Positions 24,805 to 33,109 of a DNA stretch of 36,192 nucleotides are shown here, piece by piece. Numbering within the stretch: the first letter of the stretch is position 1; the number at the start of each line of letters is the position of its first letter. The notes below the pieces were generated by a model that did no database searches, was not told the DNA's origin, and saw only the letters and a list, made by a program, of their open reading frames with translations. Origin of the DNA: Dehalococcoidia bacterium (lineage in GTDB: Bacteria; Chloroflexota; Dehalococcoidia; Dehalococcoidales; W111); the NCBI GenBank assembly GCA_011191985.1, contig DUEU01000082.1, positions 1-36,192 on the forward strand. Direction: 5' to 3'. The translations under genes and the position numbers were made by a program.

Positions 24805-25505
24805 TAAAACCTTTTCAAAAAATCATCGTTGCCCTGATTTGCATCCTTCTCATATTCTGCGGTTGTACCGGCATAGAAGGTGAAGGGTTTGCCATCTATT
24901 TAACAAAAGAAGATATTCCCCCTGCCCAGATGAAGGCCTTAAGCCATGTAGACATTGCTGACCGGCCTATTATATCAACCAAAGATGTTATCACCTATGA
25001 TGCTCAAACACATGAGATAAAACTTTCCGACGAAGCCTTTAAACGCATTTCTGAGCTTGAAGTGCCGGTCCAAGGGAAATCGTTTTTAGTTTGCGTTGAT
25101 AGGGCACCAATATATTGGGGGGCTTTCTGGACGCCGATATCTTCCCTATCATTTGACGGGATTACCATCTGGAAGCCGCTTAAGCATGACCCTAAAATAA
25201 TAACACTTGAGCTGGGTTATCCCTCCTCATCTTTCTATATAGGAGAAGATCCCAGGAATAATGTAGCAATAATAGAATCACTAGAGCAGGCGGGTAAACT
25301 AATCAATAAGCTTTCGATAACAGCAATAGACAAACTAACCCATTCTATGAAAGGATATGAGCTGTATTCGTGGGAAGAAGATAACCAGTGGCACTTTACT
25401 TTAATTACCGGTACCAACCGTACCAAGATGATGGAAGAAATAATTTCCAGAGAGGATCTTATTTCGGAAACCGGGTGGACTCCAAGAGATACAGTGGGTT
25501 TTTAG
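24801..25505 (+). CDS. Hypothetical lipoprotein
   Basis: 234 aa. A positively charged start, a hydrophobic stretch (IIVALICILLIF) and a lipobox-like FCGC around residues 20-22 indicate a secreted lipoprotein. The mature part has no motif I recognise; it contains several Trp-rich strands (IYWGAFWTPISS, ITIWKPL) suggesting a beta-sandwich. GTG start overlapping the DUF3795 gene, so the two are probably translated together. Last gene of the 23276-25505 cluster and convergent with the CoA-transferase gene. Confidence 0.7.
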   Translation: MIKPFQKIIVALICILLIFCGCTGIEGEGFAIYLTKEDIPPAQMKALSHVDIADRPIISTKDVITYDAQTHEIKLSDEAFKRISELEVPVQGKSFLVCVDRAPIYWGAFWTPISSLSFDGITIWKPLKHDPKIITLELGYPSSSFYIGEDPRNNVAIIESLEQAGKLINKLSITAIDKLTHSMKGYELYSWEEDNQWHFTLITGTNRTKMMEEIISREDLISETGWTPRDTVGF

Positions 25506-25593
25506 CACAACAAAGGACAGTGGAAAACCAACATGATAACACACGTCCTGAAGATTGTCGTCCTCTACTAGTGTCTTCAAGGCTTAGCCAAGA

Positions 25594-26835
25594 CTAAATC
25601 ACTGCTTCTTGTTTGAATTTCATGATTTCGTCCCGGGTGTATCCCAGCTCGAGCAGAATTTCCTCGTTATGCTCTCCGAACTGGGGTGCCGCTCTGTGTT
25701 GACTCCCGCCAACAATCCCGGGGGTCTTATGAAACCTGTATGGCAGCCCAAGCATTTTAATATCACCGAGTACGGGATGTTTAAAGGTAGTAATATAGTC
25801 ATTGGCAATGACCTGAGGGTCATCAGGTAAGTCAGAGAAAGTATTAACTACCGAGTAAATAATATCTGCCCCCCTTGAGGACTCATTGTCGAGGATTTTC
25901 ATCCATTCATCCCTTGGTCTGGTGATAAAGATGCTATCTAGGATCGAGACAAGTTCTTCCGAATTAGCCCGACGTGCTTCCATAGAGGAGAATTTCGGGG
26001 TTTTTTGCAGGTGTTCAATACCCGTTATTCGACAGAAGTCAGGCCAGCACCTGTCTGACCACAACATGGCGAAAACCAGCCATTTGCCATCGGCACATTT
26101 ATAGTGGTTCCAGAGCGGATTCCCGGCAGTGGCCCTCTTATGTTTGGCAATCTCGCTCCCGAGGATAGTAAACGCTGAAACATTACCTCCCTGAGCTGCC
26201 ATCATACTGCCCAGAATGGATACATCGACTTGTTGACCAATACCGAGCCTCTCTCGTGTAAAGAGGGCGATAACTATGGCATAGCCCAGAAATACACCGC
26301 CAGTCGTATCGGCTAATCCTCCCTCTGAGACTAGGGGTGGAGATTCGGGTTCGCCTACCAGAGCCATGAAACCTGACCTTGCCTGAACCACATAGTCAAC
26401 ACCGGGCTTGTCGCTATCCGGACCTTCCGGCCCGAACGCATTGCCCCAGGCATAGATAAGCCTCTGGTTATACTGAGATAAAGTTTTGTAGTCCAAACCC
26501 AGTTTAAGTGCCGCTGGCTTGCGAAAACCGTTTACGAAGACATCAGCCGTCTCCACCAGCCGATAGACAATCTTCCGTCCTTCTTCTTTGGTTAAATCAA
26601 CGGTAATGCCCCGTTTACTACGGTTATTGCTCTCAAAAAAGTAATTGGGGCCCTCCGGTAGCCCAGATTGTGCCCTACCCATGGTGGTCTGAAAGTCGCG
26701 GCCAGGGTCAATACGGTTCGGGCCTTCCAGTTTAATAACATCGGCACCAAGGTCACCCAGCATTGAGGTTGCCGTAGGGCCAAACTGACCAGATGTCCAG
26801 TCTATGATTCTGACTCCTTCTAATGGCAAAGACAT
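25594..26835 (-). CDS. Family III CoA-transferase (CaiB/BaiF)
   Basis: About 413 aa. GVRIIDWTSGQFGPTATSML at the start, LGADVIKLEGPN, NNRSKRGITVDL, and the Asp in LADTTGG, which lines up with the catalytic Asp of the family (GDxxTG type), are all visible. The enzyme transfers CoA between carboxylic acids through an aspartyl-CoA thioester. ATG 26835 is selected because AGGAGGGAG precedes it; an upstream in-frame ATG at 26901 adds 22 atypical residues. It could activate the substrate for the SDR, acyl-CoA dehydrogenase and HGD-D enzymes around it (inference). Confidence 0.93.
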   Translation of the reverse strand: MSLPLEGVRIIDWTSGQFGPTATSMLGDLGADVIKLEGPNRIDPGRDFQTTMGRAQSGLPEGPNYFFESNNRSKRGITVDLTKEEGRKIVYRLVETADVFVNGFRKPAALKLGLDYKTLSQYNQRLIYAWGNAFGPEGPDSDKPGVDYVVQARSGFMALVGEPESPPLVSEGGLADTTGGVFLGYAIVIALFTRERLGIGQQVDVSILGSMMAAQGGNVSAFTILGSEIAKHKRATAGNPLWNHYKCADGKWLVFAMLWSDRCWPDFCRITGIEHLQKTPKFSSMEARRANSEELVSILDSIFITRPRDEWMKILDNESSRGADIIYSVVNTFSDLPDDPQVIANDYITTFKHPVLGDIKMLGLPYRFHKTPGIVGGSQHRAAPQFGEHNEEILLELGYTRDEIMKFKQEAVI

Positions 26836-27058
26836 AATAGCTCCCTCCTGAGCGTTTTTTATTTTCCCCGAATAACGGGCATTCTTAAACGGCCCTAGCA
26901 AGGTTCCTTCTGATGCCCGGCTTCCGACGCTAATTCTTTTTCCCCCAATATATCCTCACGACCTCCCAGCCACGCTATTTAGCCCACTCGTTTAACATCA
27001 TAGACTGGTTGACATGGTTCTGGTAGGTAGAGGCATTATAGTCCCGCTATTAAACCCT

Positions 27059-27799
27059 CTATGAAGGGTCTACCAGACTCACGCATTGCCCCACCATATA
27101 GCTACAGACGTCGGATGCCAGAAAGGCCACCACCAGCGCCAGCTCCTCAGGTTGGCAGAACCTCTTTAATAACGTTTTATTCTGAATAAGATCGTCAAGA
27201 AACTCGGGAGGAGCATCGGCCGTCAGACCAGTCTTGGCTAGCCCAGGATTAACGGCGTTGACAATTACCCCTAGGTGAGTCACTTCCCTGGCCAGGGATT
27301 GGGTGAAAGCAACCACCCCGGCTTTAGCCGCACCATACATAGAGATAGTCGGCAAACCCTGCCCCCCGCTGAAATTTATAATACGGCCGTAGTGGCGCGA
27401 TATCATGTGCGGTAGTACTGCCTGAGCGACGTTTAGCTGCCCGTAAAGATTAACATTAATGTTAAAGTCCACATCCGCTTTGGTCATCTCCATGAAAGGC
27501 TTCTGGATGCTGGCGCCAGCATTATTCACCAGGATATCTATCTTGCCGAACTTCTCCAGTGCCTTCTTGACCATGTCGTCAACCTGAGCCCGGTTGGTGA
27601 CATCGACCTTAACCGCTAGCGCCTTACGGCCCAGGGCTCCGACGCCAGCCGCCGTTTTTTTAGCGCCTTCGAGGTCTATATCAGCGGCGATTATGTCGCA
27701 CCCCTCTTCCGCCAGAGTCAGCGCTATGGCCTTGCCGTAACCTATCTGGCTGCCGCTACCGGTTACCAAGGCTACCTTGTCCTTTAATTTCAGGTCCAT
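27059..27799 (-). CDS. Short-chain dehydrogenase/reductase (FabG-like)
   Basis: 246 aa, the standard FabG-like length. TGSGSQIGYGKAIA (about 13-26) is a slightly expanded cofactor motif. Asp in AADIDL suggests NAD(H), NNAG follows at about 91, the catalytic Ser is replaced by NFSGGQG context, and YGAAKAG carries Tyr and Lys. Start supported by AAGGAGG. It is on the same strand as the CoA-transferase, 220 bases upstream, and divergent from the HGD-D genes. Confidence 0.92.
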   Translation of the reverse strand: MDLKLKDKVALVTGSGSQIGYGKAIALTLAEEGCDIIAADIDLEGAKKTAAGVGALGRKALAVKVDVTNRAQVDDMVKKALEKFGKIDILVNNAGASIQKPFMEMTKADVDFNINVNLYGQLNVAQAVLPHMISRHYGRIINFSGGQGLPTISMYGAAKAGVVAFTQSLAREVTHLGVIVNAVNPGLAKTGLTADAPPEFLDDLIQNKTLLKRFCQPEELALVVAFLASDVCSYMVGQCVSLVDPS

Positions 27800-28205
27800 T
27801 ACTTTCCCTCCTTATTTATTTTTTACCAACCATGAACGGTTCCATATCTTCATCTTTACCATGTATCCCGAAACCTCACGCCGCCCTATCTTTTCAATAA
27901 GACTTGTCACGGCGGTATGATTGCCATTGATCTGCCCCTATAAAGGAAAGAATGCAATCAATCAAACAACGCCCGTTCAACAACGTAACAATATATAGGG
28001 GATACTGTAGTGAGAGGAAGTAACGTAGCACCGAATAAACACCATCTTATAGTAATATATATCAGAAGCCACGGTCAAACATCAGGCAATCGATGAGTTG
28101 CGTCCGACATGCCCCAATATCCCATTTCCTTTGACAAGTTACAAAGAAAAAATACAACCCCTCACATACAAACAATAGACCGCAAACACAAAAACCAATG
28201 TTTCC
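27800..28205. other. Intergenic stretch, no gene seen
   Basis: Divergent intergenic region between the SDR and HGD-D genes. AT-rich towards its right end; no coding frame, RNA or clear repeat was recognised apart from the promoter at its right edge. Confidence 0.4.
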
Positions 28206-28206
28206 G

Positions 28207-28236
28207 ATGACTGCTCACGCGTAGGGATGGTATAAT
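28207..28236 (+). promoter_or_regulatory. Predicted promoter of the HGD-D gene pair (extended -10)
   Basis: TGGTATAAT (28228-28236) is a perfect extended -10; ATGACT (28207-28212) is a weak -35 at 18 bases. Transcription would start near 28243, leaving only about 16 bases before the ATG at 28259 and excluding the upstream ATG at 28238 as start. Confidence 0.45.
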
Positions 28237-28258
28237 CATGGCCGGAAGGAGTGAACAT

Positions 28259-29398
28259 ATGGAAGCACTGGATAGACTGTCGGATCATCTGAGTACCCGG
28301 CTCCTTGATTTGAACTTGGCAAAGCAAGAGGGGCGCAAAATTATTGGTTACACTCCGGGAGGATTTCTACCAGAGGAGCTGGTATTAGCCAGTGGGGCAA
28401 TACCAATAGGCTTCATTCGAGGTGGAAATCATGATATGGTGGAGCTTGCCGGGGCATACATTTGCCATTGGATAGACACTTTTTGGCGAGCCCAGATCGG
28501 CTATGGCATATCGGGGGATGATCCCTACTACAGCATCATAGACCTTCTCGTGATGCCGATTACCGATAATCACAGTCGGGCATTGATGGATGTTCTGGAC
28601 GACAACACGGCAATTGAAATCTTCCCCTTTGGTATTCCACACACTAAGGACGATCCGGCATTTAAATACTACCTAAACGGTATAACCAGACTTAAAGCCA
28701 AACTTGAGGAAGTTACCGGAGTTGAGATTACCGAGATAAAACTCAAGGAAGCGATTGATTTATGCAATAGAGAAAGGGAACTACTGAGAGAGATAAGCTT
28801 GGCACGGAGGTCTCGAAAGGTGCCCATCAGCAGCCGGGACTTTATAGCTCTGGGCCATGGTTCCTTCCTGGCAGACAAGCAGGTCATGGTGGAGGTTCTA
28901 GAGTCGGTTGTCAAGGAACTGGAAGAGCCAGTAGTGTCATCTCATGATGGTCCCAGGATTCTGTTAACTGGTTCAACACTTGCCCAAGGTGACAGTAAAG
29001 TCATCGATTTAACAGAAAAGGCCGGTGGAGTTATTGTCATTGAAGAATTTGCTGAGGGGATCAAACCCTACTGGGAAAGTGTGAATCTTGATGGCGACCT
29101 GATGGCAGCTCTGGCTGACTGTCATTTCGCCAGGAGGGTACCCCCTGGTTGGTTCCGGCCAGGAAGAGAGAGGCTCGACTTTCTGGTCAAATTAGCTAAG
29201 GACTTTGATGTGGCCGGTGTTATCTGGTATCAGTTAATGTACCGGGAGTCATACAAGGTAGAGTCATATTATTTCCCCGATATATTAAAGAAGGGGGCAG
29301 GTATTCCCCTACTCATTGTGGAGTCCGACTATGATTCTGCTGAAATAGAAACATTGCGGACCCGTGTCGAGGCTTTTATTGATACCCTGAGGAGGTAG
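28259..29398 (+). CDS. Benzoyl-CoA reductase / 2-hydroxyacyl-CoA dehydratase subunit (HGD-D family), smaller subunit
   Basis: 379 aa, close in length to BcrC-type subunits. It has the PF06050 layout: IGYTPGGFLPEELVLASGAIPIGF near the N-terminus, a central helical region, ILLTGSTLAQGD at the start of the second half, and GIPLLIVESDYDSAEIETLRTRVEAF at the end. In many relatives an FCDP-like motif supplies a cluster-ligating Cys before this end; here the equivalent stretch LMYRESYKVE has Arg329, so a ligand may be missing. AAGGAG (28246-28251) supports ATG 28259. Four bases separate it from the larger subunit. No ATPase activator gene (BcrA/D or HgdC type) is in the window. Confidence 0.9.
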   Translation: MEALDRLSDHLSTRLLDLNLAKQEGRKIIGYTPGGFLPEELVLASGAIPIGFIRGGNHDMVELAGAYICHWIDTFWRAQIGYGISGDDPYYSIIDLLVMPITDNHSRALMDVLDDNTAIEIFPFGIPHTKDDPAFKYYLNGITRLKAKLEEVTGVEITEIKLKEAIDLCNRERELLREISLARRSRKVPISSRDFIALGHGSFLADKQVMVEVLESVVKELEEPVVSSHDGPRILLTGSTLAQGDSKVIDLTEKAGGVIVIEEFAEGIKPYWESVNLDGDLMAALADCHFARRVPPGWFRPGRERLDFLVKLAKDFDVAGVIWYQLMYRESYKVESYYFPDILKKGAGIPLLIVESDYDSAEIETLRTRVEAFIDTLRR

Positions 29399-29401
29399 GT
29401 C

Positions 29402-30805
29402 ATGGCTAAGTACTATGATGAGCTGCTTAAGCTCTGTGGTTTCACCGATAGGGATATAACACAGGAAGGCCTTCGAATTGAGAAGGCTTTTCAGAAACTG
29501 GAACTGGGGCCCGAAGACATGATGAATGCCGAGGCTTGGGTCCGGCAGCATCATGATATAGAGCTTTTGGGAGTGAGGAGGATACTGGGGCTATGGATAA
29601 AGGAGCTTGTTGACCTGGTTTTGTGTCGGGATGAGGGTAAGAAGGTGGTCTACTATGGTTTCCCTACCATAGCAGGACCGGGCATGGCTATAAAGGTAGC
29701 AGCACCGGAACACGTGTATTGTTCATGTCCAGACGCGGTACTGTGCCATAGCTTGGGACAAATATTTAACAAACTCGACCCTGTCTTGGAAGCCGGTGAG
29801 CAGAATGGGCTCCCCCCGGGGCATGGGCTGTGTACTCTCCAGACAATCAGAGTAGGTGGTATGGCGAAAGGAATAATACCGGTGCCGGACATGGTTATTA
29901 TGTCCAGTTATTATTGTGATATGGGGTCGAAGACCGACGAGCTACTCCGCGAAAGATATGGACAACCAGCAATTGTCGTCGATGGCTCTATGGATTCCAG
30001 GTGGGGTGAGTTTCCCGATTACCGGCCTGAGAGAGTAAAGTTTCTTGGTGCAGAGCTGAATAAATTTATTGATAAGACTAGGGAAATTTTAGGGCTGGAC
30101 TTAACCCCTGATATTTGGGAAAAAGCGATGGCTTTTAATAAGGCGGTGCGCGTCAGGGTGAGAGAGTTAACAGATCTAATGAAAGCCGACCCCCAACCAG
30201 TCAGCATAGCAGCATCGGAGTTAGCCACGTTACTGATCACTGCTTCCACGGGAAGGTCAGTGACCGAGGGGCCCGAGGTCATAGCTACCCTGAGTAAAGA
30301 AGTTAGAGAGAGGGTACGTGCGGGCATCGGTGTATTAGCGAAAGGGTCTCCGCGGGTGATGACCTTTCTAACTTCTTTTACTGATCCCAGCATAGCGAGA
30401 ATGATAGAGAACGCCGGTCTGGCTATGCCGGTAATGTTTAATAGCGCCACACTCAGGATGCGGCCGCTAGAGAGCACTTACACCACTATCGGTGAGAAAA
30501 GGGCTGAGGTCCAATTGGAGGTTGGTATGTTCCATAGCAGTTACGGACTTGCCAAACGGTGGGCCGAGGTAGTTGAGGACTTCAAGCTGGATGGCAGTAT
30601 CTGGGGTTATCAGTTTAACTGCCGCCCATCGGCCGAGACATCTCACCTGATTCCGAAGTTTGTAACGGAAACAACCGGGGTGCCCTGTCTATCTCTAGAG
30701 GTGGATTACTACGATAACCGTATTTATAGTGCTGAAGCTCTGAAAACTAGAGTGGAGACCTTTGCCGAAATGCTGAAATCCAGAAAGGCGGAGGGGGCAG
30801 CATAA
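29402..30805 (+). CDS. Benzoyl-CoA reductase / 2-hydroxyacyl-CoA dehydratase subunit (HGD-D family), larger subunit
   Basis: 467 aa, similar in length to BcrB-type subunits. PF06050 features include YYGFPTIAGPGM, the Cys-rich VYCSCPDAVLCHS, SYYCDMGSKTDELL, FNCRPSAETSHLIP and CLSLEVDYYDNRIYSAEALKTRVE near the end; here the Cys ligands are kept, unlike in the smaller subunit. Such heterodimers hold 4Fe-4S clusters and perform radical-type reductive dearomatisation or dehydration of acyl-CoAs using electrons energised by an ATP-dependent activator. GAGGAGG precedes the ATG. Cotranscribed with the 28259 gene. Confidence 0.92.
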   Translation: MAKYYDELLKLCGFTDRDITQEGLRIEKAFQKLELGPEDMMNAEAWVRQHHDIELLGVRRILGLWIKELVDLVLCRDEGKKVVYYGFPTIAGPGMAIKVAAPEHVYCSCPDAVLCHSLGQIFNKLDPVLEAGEQNGLPPGHGLCTLQTIRVGGMAKGIIPVPDMVIMSSYYCDMGSKTDELLRERYGQPAIVVDGSMDSRWGEFPDYRPERVKFLGAELNKFIDKTREILGLDLTPDIWEKAMAFNKAVRVRVRELTDLMKADPQPVSIAASELATLLITASTGRSVTEGPEVIATLSKEVRERVRAGIGVLAKGSPRVMTFLTSFTDPSIARMIENAGLAMPVMFNSATLRMRPLESTYTTIGEKRAEVQLEVGMFHSSYGLAKRWAEVVEDFKLDGSIWGYQFNCRPSAETSHLIPKFVTETTGVPCLSLEVDYYDNRIYSAEALKTRVETFAEMLKSRKAEGAA

Positions 30806-30851
30806 ACAACATCAACATATATACTGTGCTATCCTTTGGATATAAGATAAG

Positions 30852-30875
30852 GGTTCAAAGATTTGTTCCTTTTTT
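30852..30875 (+). terminator. Possible rho-independent terminator of the HGD-D operon
   Basis: GG-TT-CAAA-GA-TTTG-TT-CC forms an imperfect hairpin with a two-base internal mismatch and is followed by six T. It lies 47 bases after the larger-subunit stop. Weak stem; judged by eye. Confidence 0.3.
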
Positions 30876-31052
30876 ACTCATGGTTCCATACTCAACCTTC
30901 AAGCGGGAAATATAGCGCACCTCAAGTATTGTCAATCGCCACAAAGTACCTTCTTACAGCTCTTAATGCTAGCCATGTTAGCAATTCGTTAGCAAAAATG
31001 ATAAAGCCCCCACTATGTTAATCCATTATGAGAGCCTCTTAGCTTTGAAATA

Positions 31053-31129
31053 TGGTGGGCAGGGCTGGACTCGAACCAGCGACCTCCGCTTTATCAGAGC
31101 GATGTTCTAACCAGCTGAACTACCTGCCC
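31053..31129 (-). tRNA. tRNA-Ile (anticodon GAU)
   Basis: On the minus strand GGGCAGG pairs with CCTGCCC as acceptor stem. The D arm (GTTC...GAAC), the anticodon stem TCGCT/AGCGG with loop CTGATAA, and the T arm GCTGG-TTCGAGT-CCAGC are all intact. Anticodon GAT reads ATC/ATT. Discriminator A and an encoded CCA end at 31053. No intron. Confidence 0.95.
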
Positions 31130-31297
31130 TCACGGTCTGTGATCCGAAAGCGTAGCAAAGACGTCGGCAGCGATAAGTGCGTTCTCGTTTTTCAATCAAT
31201 TATTGTAACACGCCTACCACGACCCTGTCTATACTGGCAGCACCAGCGCGATTCGCTCGGCCTTTCCTCTATGGCCGGAAATATCTTACGGCAGATA

Positions 31298-31306
31298 TGC
31301 TATAAT
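31298..31306 (+). promoter_or_regulatory. Predicted extended -10 promoter before the diacylglycerol-kinase-like gene
   Basis: TGCTATAAT is a perfect extended -10 without a recognisable -35. It lies about 60 bases upstream of the TTG start at 31367. Confidence 0.4.
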
Positions 31307-31366
31307 GTCCCCAGTATGAGGCAAGCCGATGGTCTTTAACAACTTCACCTCAGGAGGATAGCGCCT

Positions 31367-32275
31367 TTGCCCTATACCAGACTGATTGTCAATCCGGCCG
31401 CCGGCGCCGGGAAAACGGCCAAGAAATGGCCACAGATAATGAGCTTTCTGAAGAGCGCCGGGCTGCGCTTCGAACATGATTTAACCGAAGCCCCGGGTCA
31501 TGCTATTGAGCTGGCCAAATCGGCGGCCCGGAAAGGCTATGAACTGGTAGTGTCCGTGGGCGGTGATGGCACCATCAACGAAATCGTGAACGGCCTCCAT
31601 GACTCCGGCAGCATCGCAGACGTCACGCTGGGCATCGTCGGCACCGGTACCGGCGGTGACTATATCCGTACCATCGGCATACCGCGCCACCACGAGGCGT
31701 CCTGCCAGCGCCTCTTGAATCCAAAAAAGCTCACCGTTGACCTTGGTGTGGTTGAGTACGCGAACAATGGCCAGATGGCCAGGCGGCTCTTCGTTAATTT
31801 CGCCGGCCTAGGTTTTGACGCCGAAATAGTCAGGGCTACCACGCAAAAATATAAAGTTCTAGGCAGCGTCGCTTCTTACCTTATGGGACTGCTCAGCACA
31901 CTGATGCTCTACCGGAACCAGGAGGTATCCCTGGAACTGGACGGCAAGACAGAAAATAGAAAGGTCTGCGCCGTTATGATGAGCAACGGTAAATACGGCG
32001 GCGGCAGTATGCTGGTCGCCCCGCACGCCGACCCCAGGGACGGCCTTCTTGATGTCCTAATAATTGATGACTTAAGCAAGCCGGATCTCCTCTGGTCGCT
32101 GCCCCGCATCTACCGGGGCACCCATCTCACTCACCCCAAGGTGACCCTGAAGAAGGCCAAAAAGATTTACATACAGCCCAGACAACCGCTATTTCTCCAA
32201 GCGGACGGGGAGTTTCTGGGAGAGAGTCCGGCCCGCTTCTCCGTGCTGCCGGCGGCACTGAATATTATCGTCTAA
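31367..32275 (+). CDS. Diacylglycerol/lipid kinase family protein
   Basis: 302 aa DAGK-catalytic-domain protein. It opens with IVNPAAGAGKTAKKWP and carries the nucleotide-binding VSVGGDGTINEIVNGL (about 62-77), the GTGTGGDYIRTI variant of the usual GTxNDxAR, and a C-terminal beta-sandwich ending in LFLQADGEFLGESPARFSVLP. Related enzymes phosphorylate diacylglycerol or similar lipids (YegS/DgkB/BmrU type). TTG start after AGGAGGATAG, no better ATG nearby. It begins a plus-strand run of housekeeping genes. Confidence 0.93.
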   Translation: MPYTRLIVNPAAGAGKTAKKWPQIMSFLKSAGLRFEHDLTEAPGHAIELAKSAARKGYELVVSVGGDGTINEIVNGLHDSGSIADVTLGIVGTGTGGDYIRTIGIPRHHEASCQRLLNPKKLTVDLGVVEYANNGQMARRLFVNFAGLGFDAEIVRATTQKYKVLGSVASYLMGLLSTLMLYRNQEVSLELDGKTENRKVCAVMMSNGKYGGGSMLVAPHADPRDGLLDVLIIDDLSKPDLLWSLPRIYRGTHLTHPKVTLKKAKKIYIQPRQPLFLQADGEFLGESPARFSVLPAALNIIV

Positions 32276-32325
32276 TACGGCACTCACTCCAGTCCCATCC
32301 TCTATACAAAAGAGAGGGAACAGCA

Positions 32326-33057
32326 TTGCTTGCTAGCATGGAAAAGCTCACCAGCGGTGCGATAAAACTGGGGTTTCCGCTCAGTTCAGGACAGCTTGAG
32401 CAGTTCTCCATATATTATCGGGAGCTAACCACCTGGAACAAGCGCATCAACCTTACCCGGATTACTAACCCTCAGGAAGTGCCGGTAAAGCACTTTCTTG
32501 ATTCCCTCACCATTACCCTCGCCTTCTCGCGGCCGCTACCAGATACCGGCCTCCGTGTCATTGATGTCGGCAGCGGCGCCGGCCTGCCCGGGATACCGCT
32601 CAAGCTCTTGCTGCCGGGAATAAGGCTGGTGCTGCTGGAAGCGACCCGGAAAAAAGCCGCCTTTCTGGAGCATATCCGGGACAGGCTTGGTCTGGAGAAT
32701 ACCGAAATCGTCATCGGCCGTGCTGAAACAGTGGGCCACGATAGCCGATACCGGGAAGCATTCGACCTAGTCCTTTCCCGGGCCGTGGCCCGGCTACCGG
32801 CCCTTGTCGAGCTAACCCTGCCCTTTTGCGCTATCGGCGGCCGCTTCATCGCCCAGAAAAAAGGGGCTATCACACGGGAAATAGACGAGGCGGCAGGGGC
32901 GATAAAGTCGCTGGGGGGCAGCCTACGGGAGATAAAGCGGGTAGAACTGGAGGAACTGGGCGACGAGCGCTACCTGATAGTAATTGACAAGGTAGCACCG
33001 ACAGCCGGGACATACCCCCGCCGCCCCGGTATCCCTGTCAAGAGACCGCTTACATAG
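32326..33057 (+). CDS. rsmG: 16S rRNA (guanine-527-N7)-methyltransferase
   Basis: 243 aa GidB/RsmG. LTRITNPQEVPVKHFLDSL, the SAM-binding VIDVGSGAGLPGIPLKL (about 76-92), LLEATRKKAAFLEHI and SRAVARLPALVEL are diagnostic. It methylates G527 of 16S rRNA using S-adenosylmethionine. A TTG at 32326 is eight bases after GAGAGGG, while the ATG at 32338 is too far from that site, so TTG is preferred. Confidence 0.96.
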   Translation: MLASMEKLTSGAIKLGFPLSSGQLEQFSIYYRELTTWNKRINLTRITNPQEVPVKHFLDSLTITLAFSRPLPDTGLRVIDVGSGAGLPGIPLKLLLPGIRLVLLEATRKKAAFLEHIRDRLGLENTEIVIGRAETVGHDSRYREAFDLVLSRAVARLPALVELTLPFCAIGGRFIAQKKGAITREIDEAAGAIKSLGGSLREIKRVELEELGDERYLIVIDKVAPTAGTYPRRPGIPVKRPLT

Positions 33058-33109
33058 GGGACGTATGACATACTACCAGCAAATATTGAAAAATAAGGAG
33101 AGAAAGACG

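Noticed and set aside
31052-31339. Plus-strand ORF of 95 codons starting MVGRAGLEPATSALS
   Set aside because: It is the antisense translation of the tRNA-Ile gene, a well-known spurious protein in databases.
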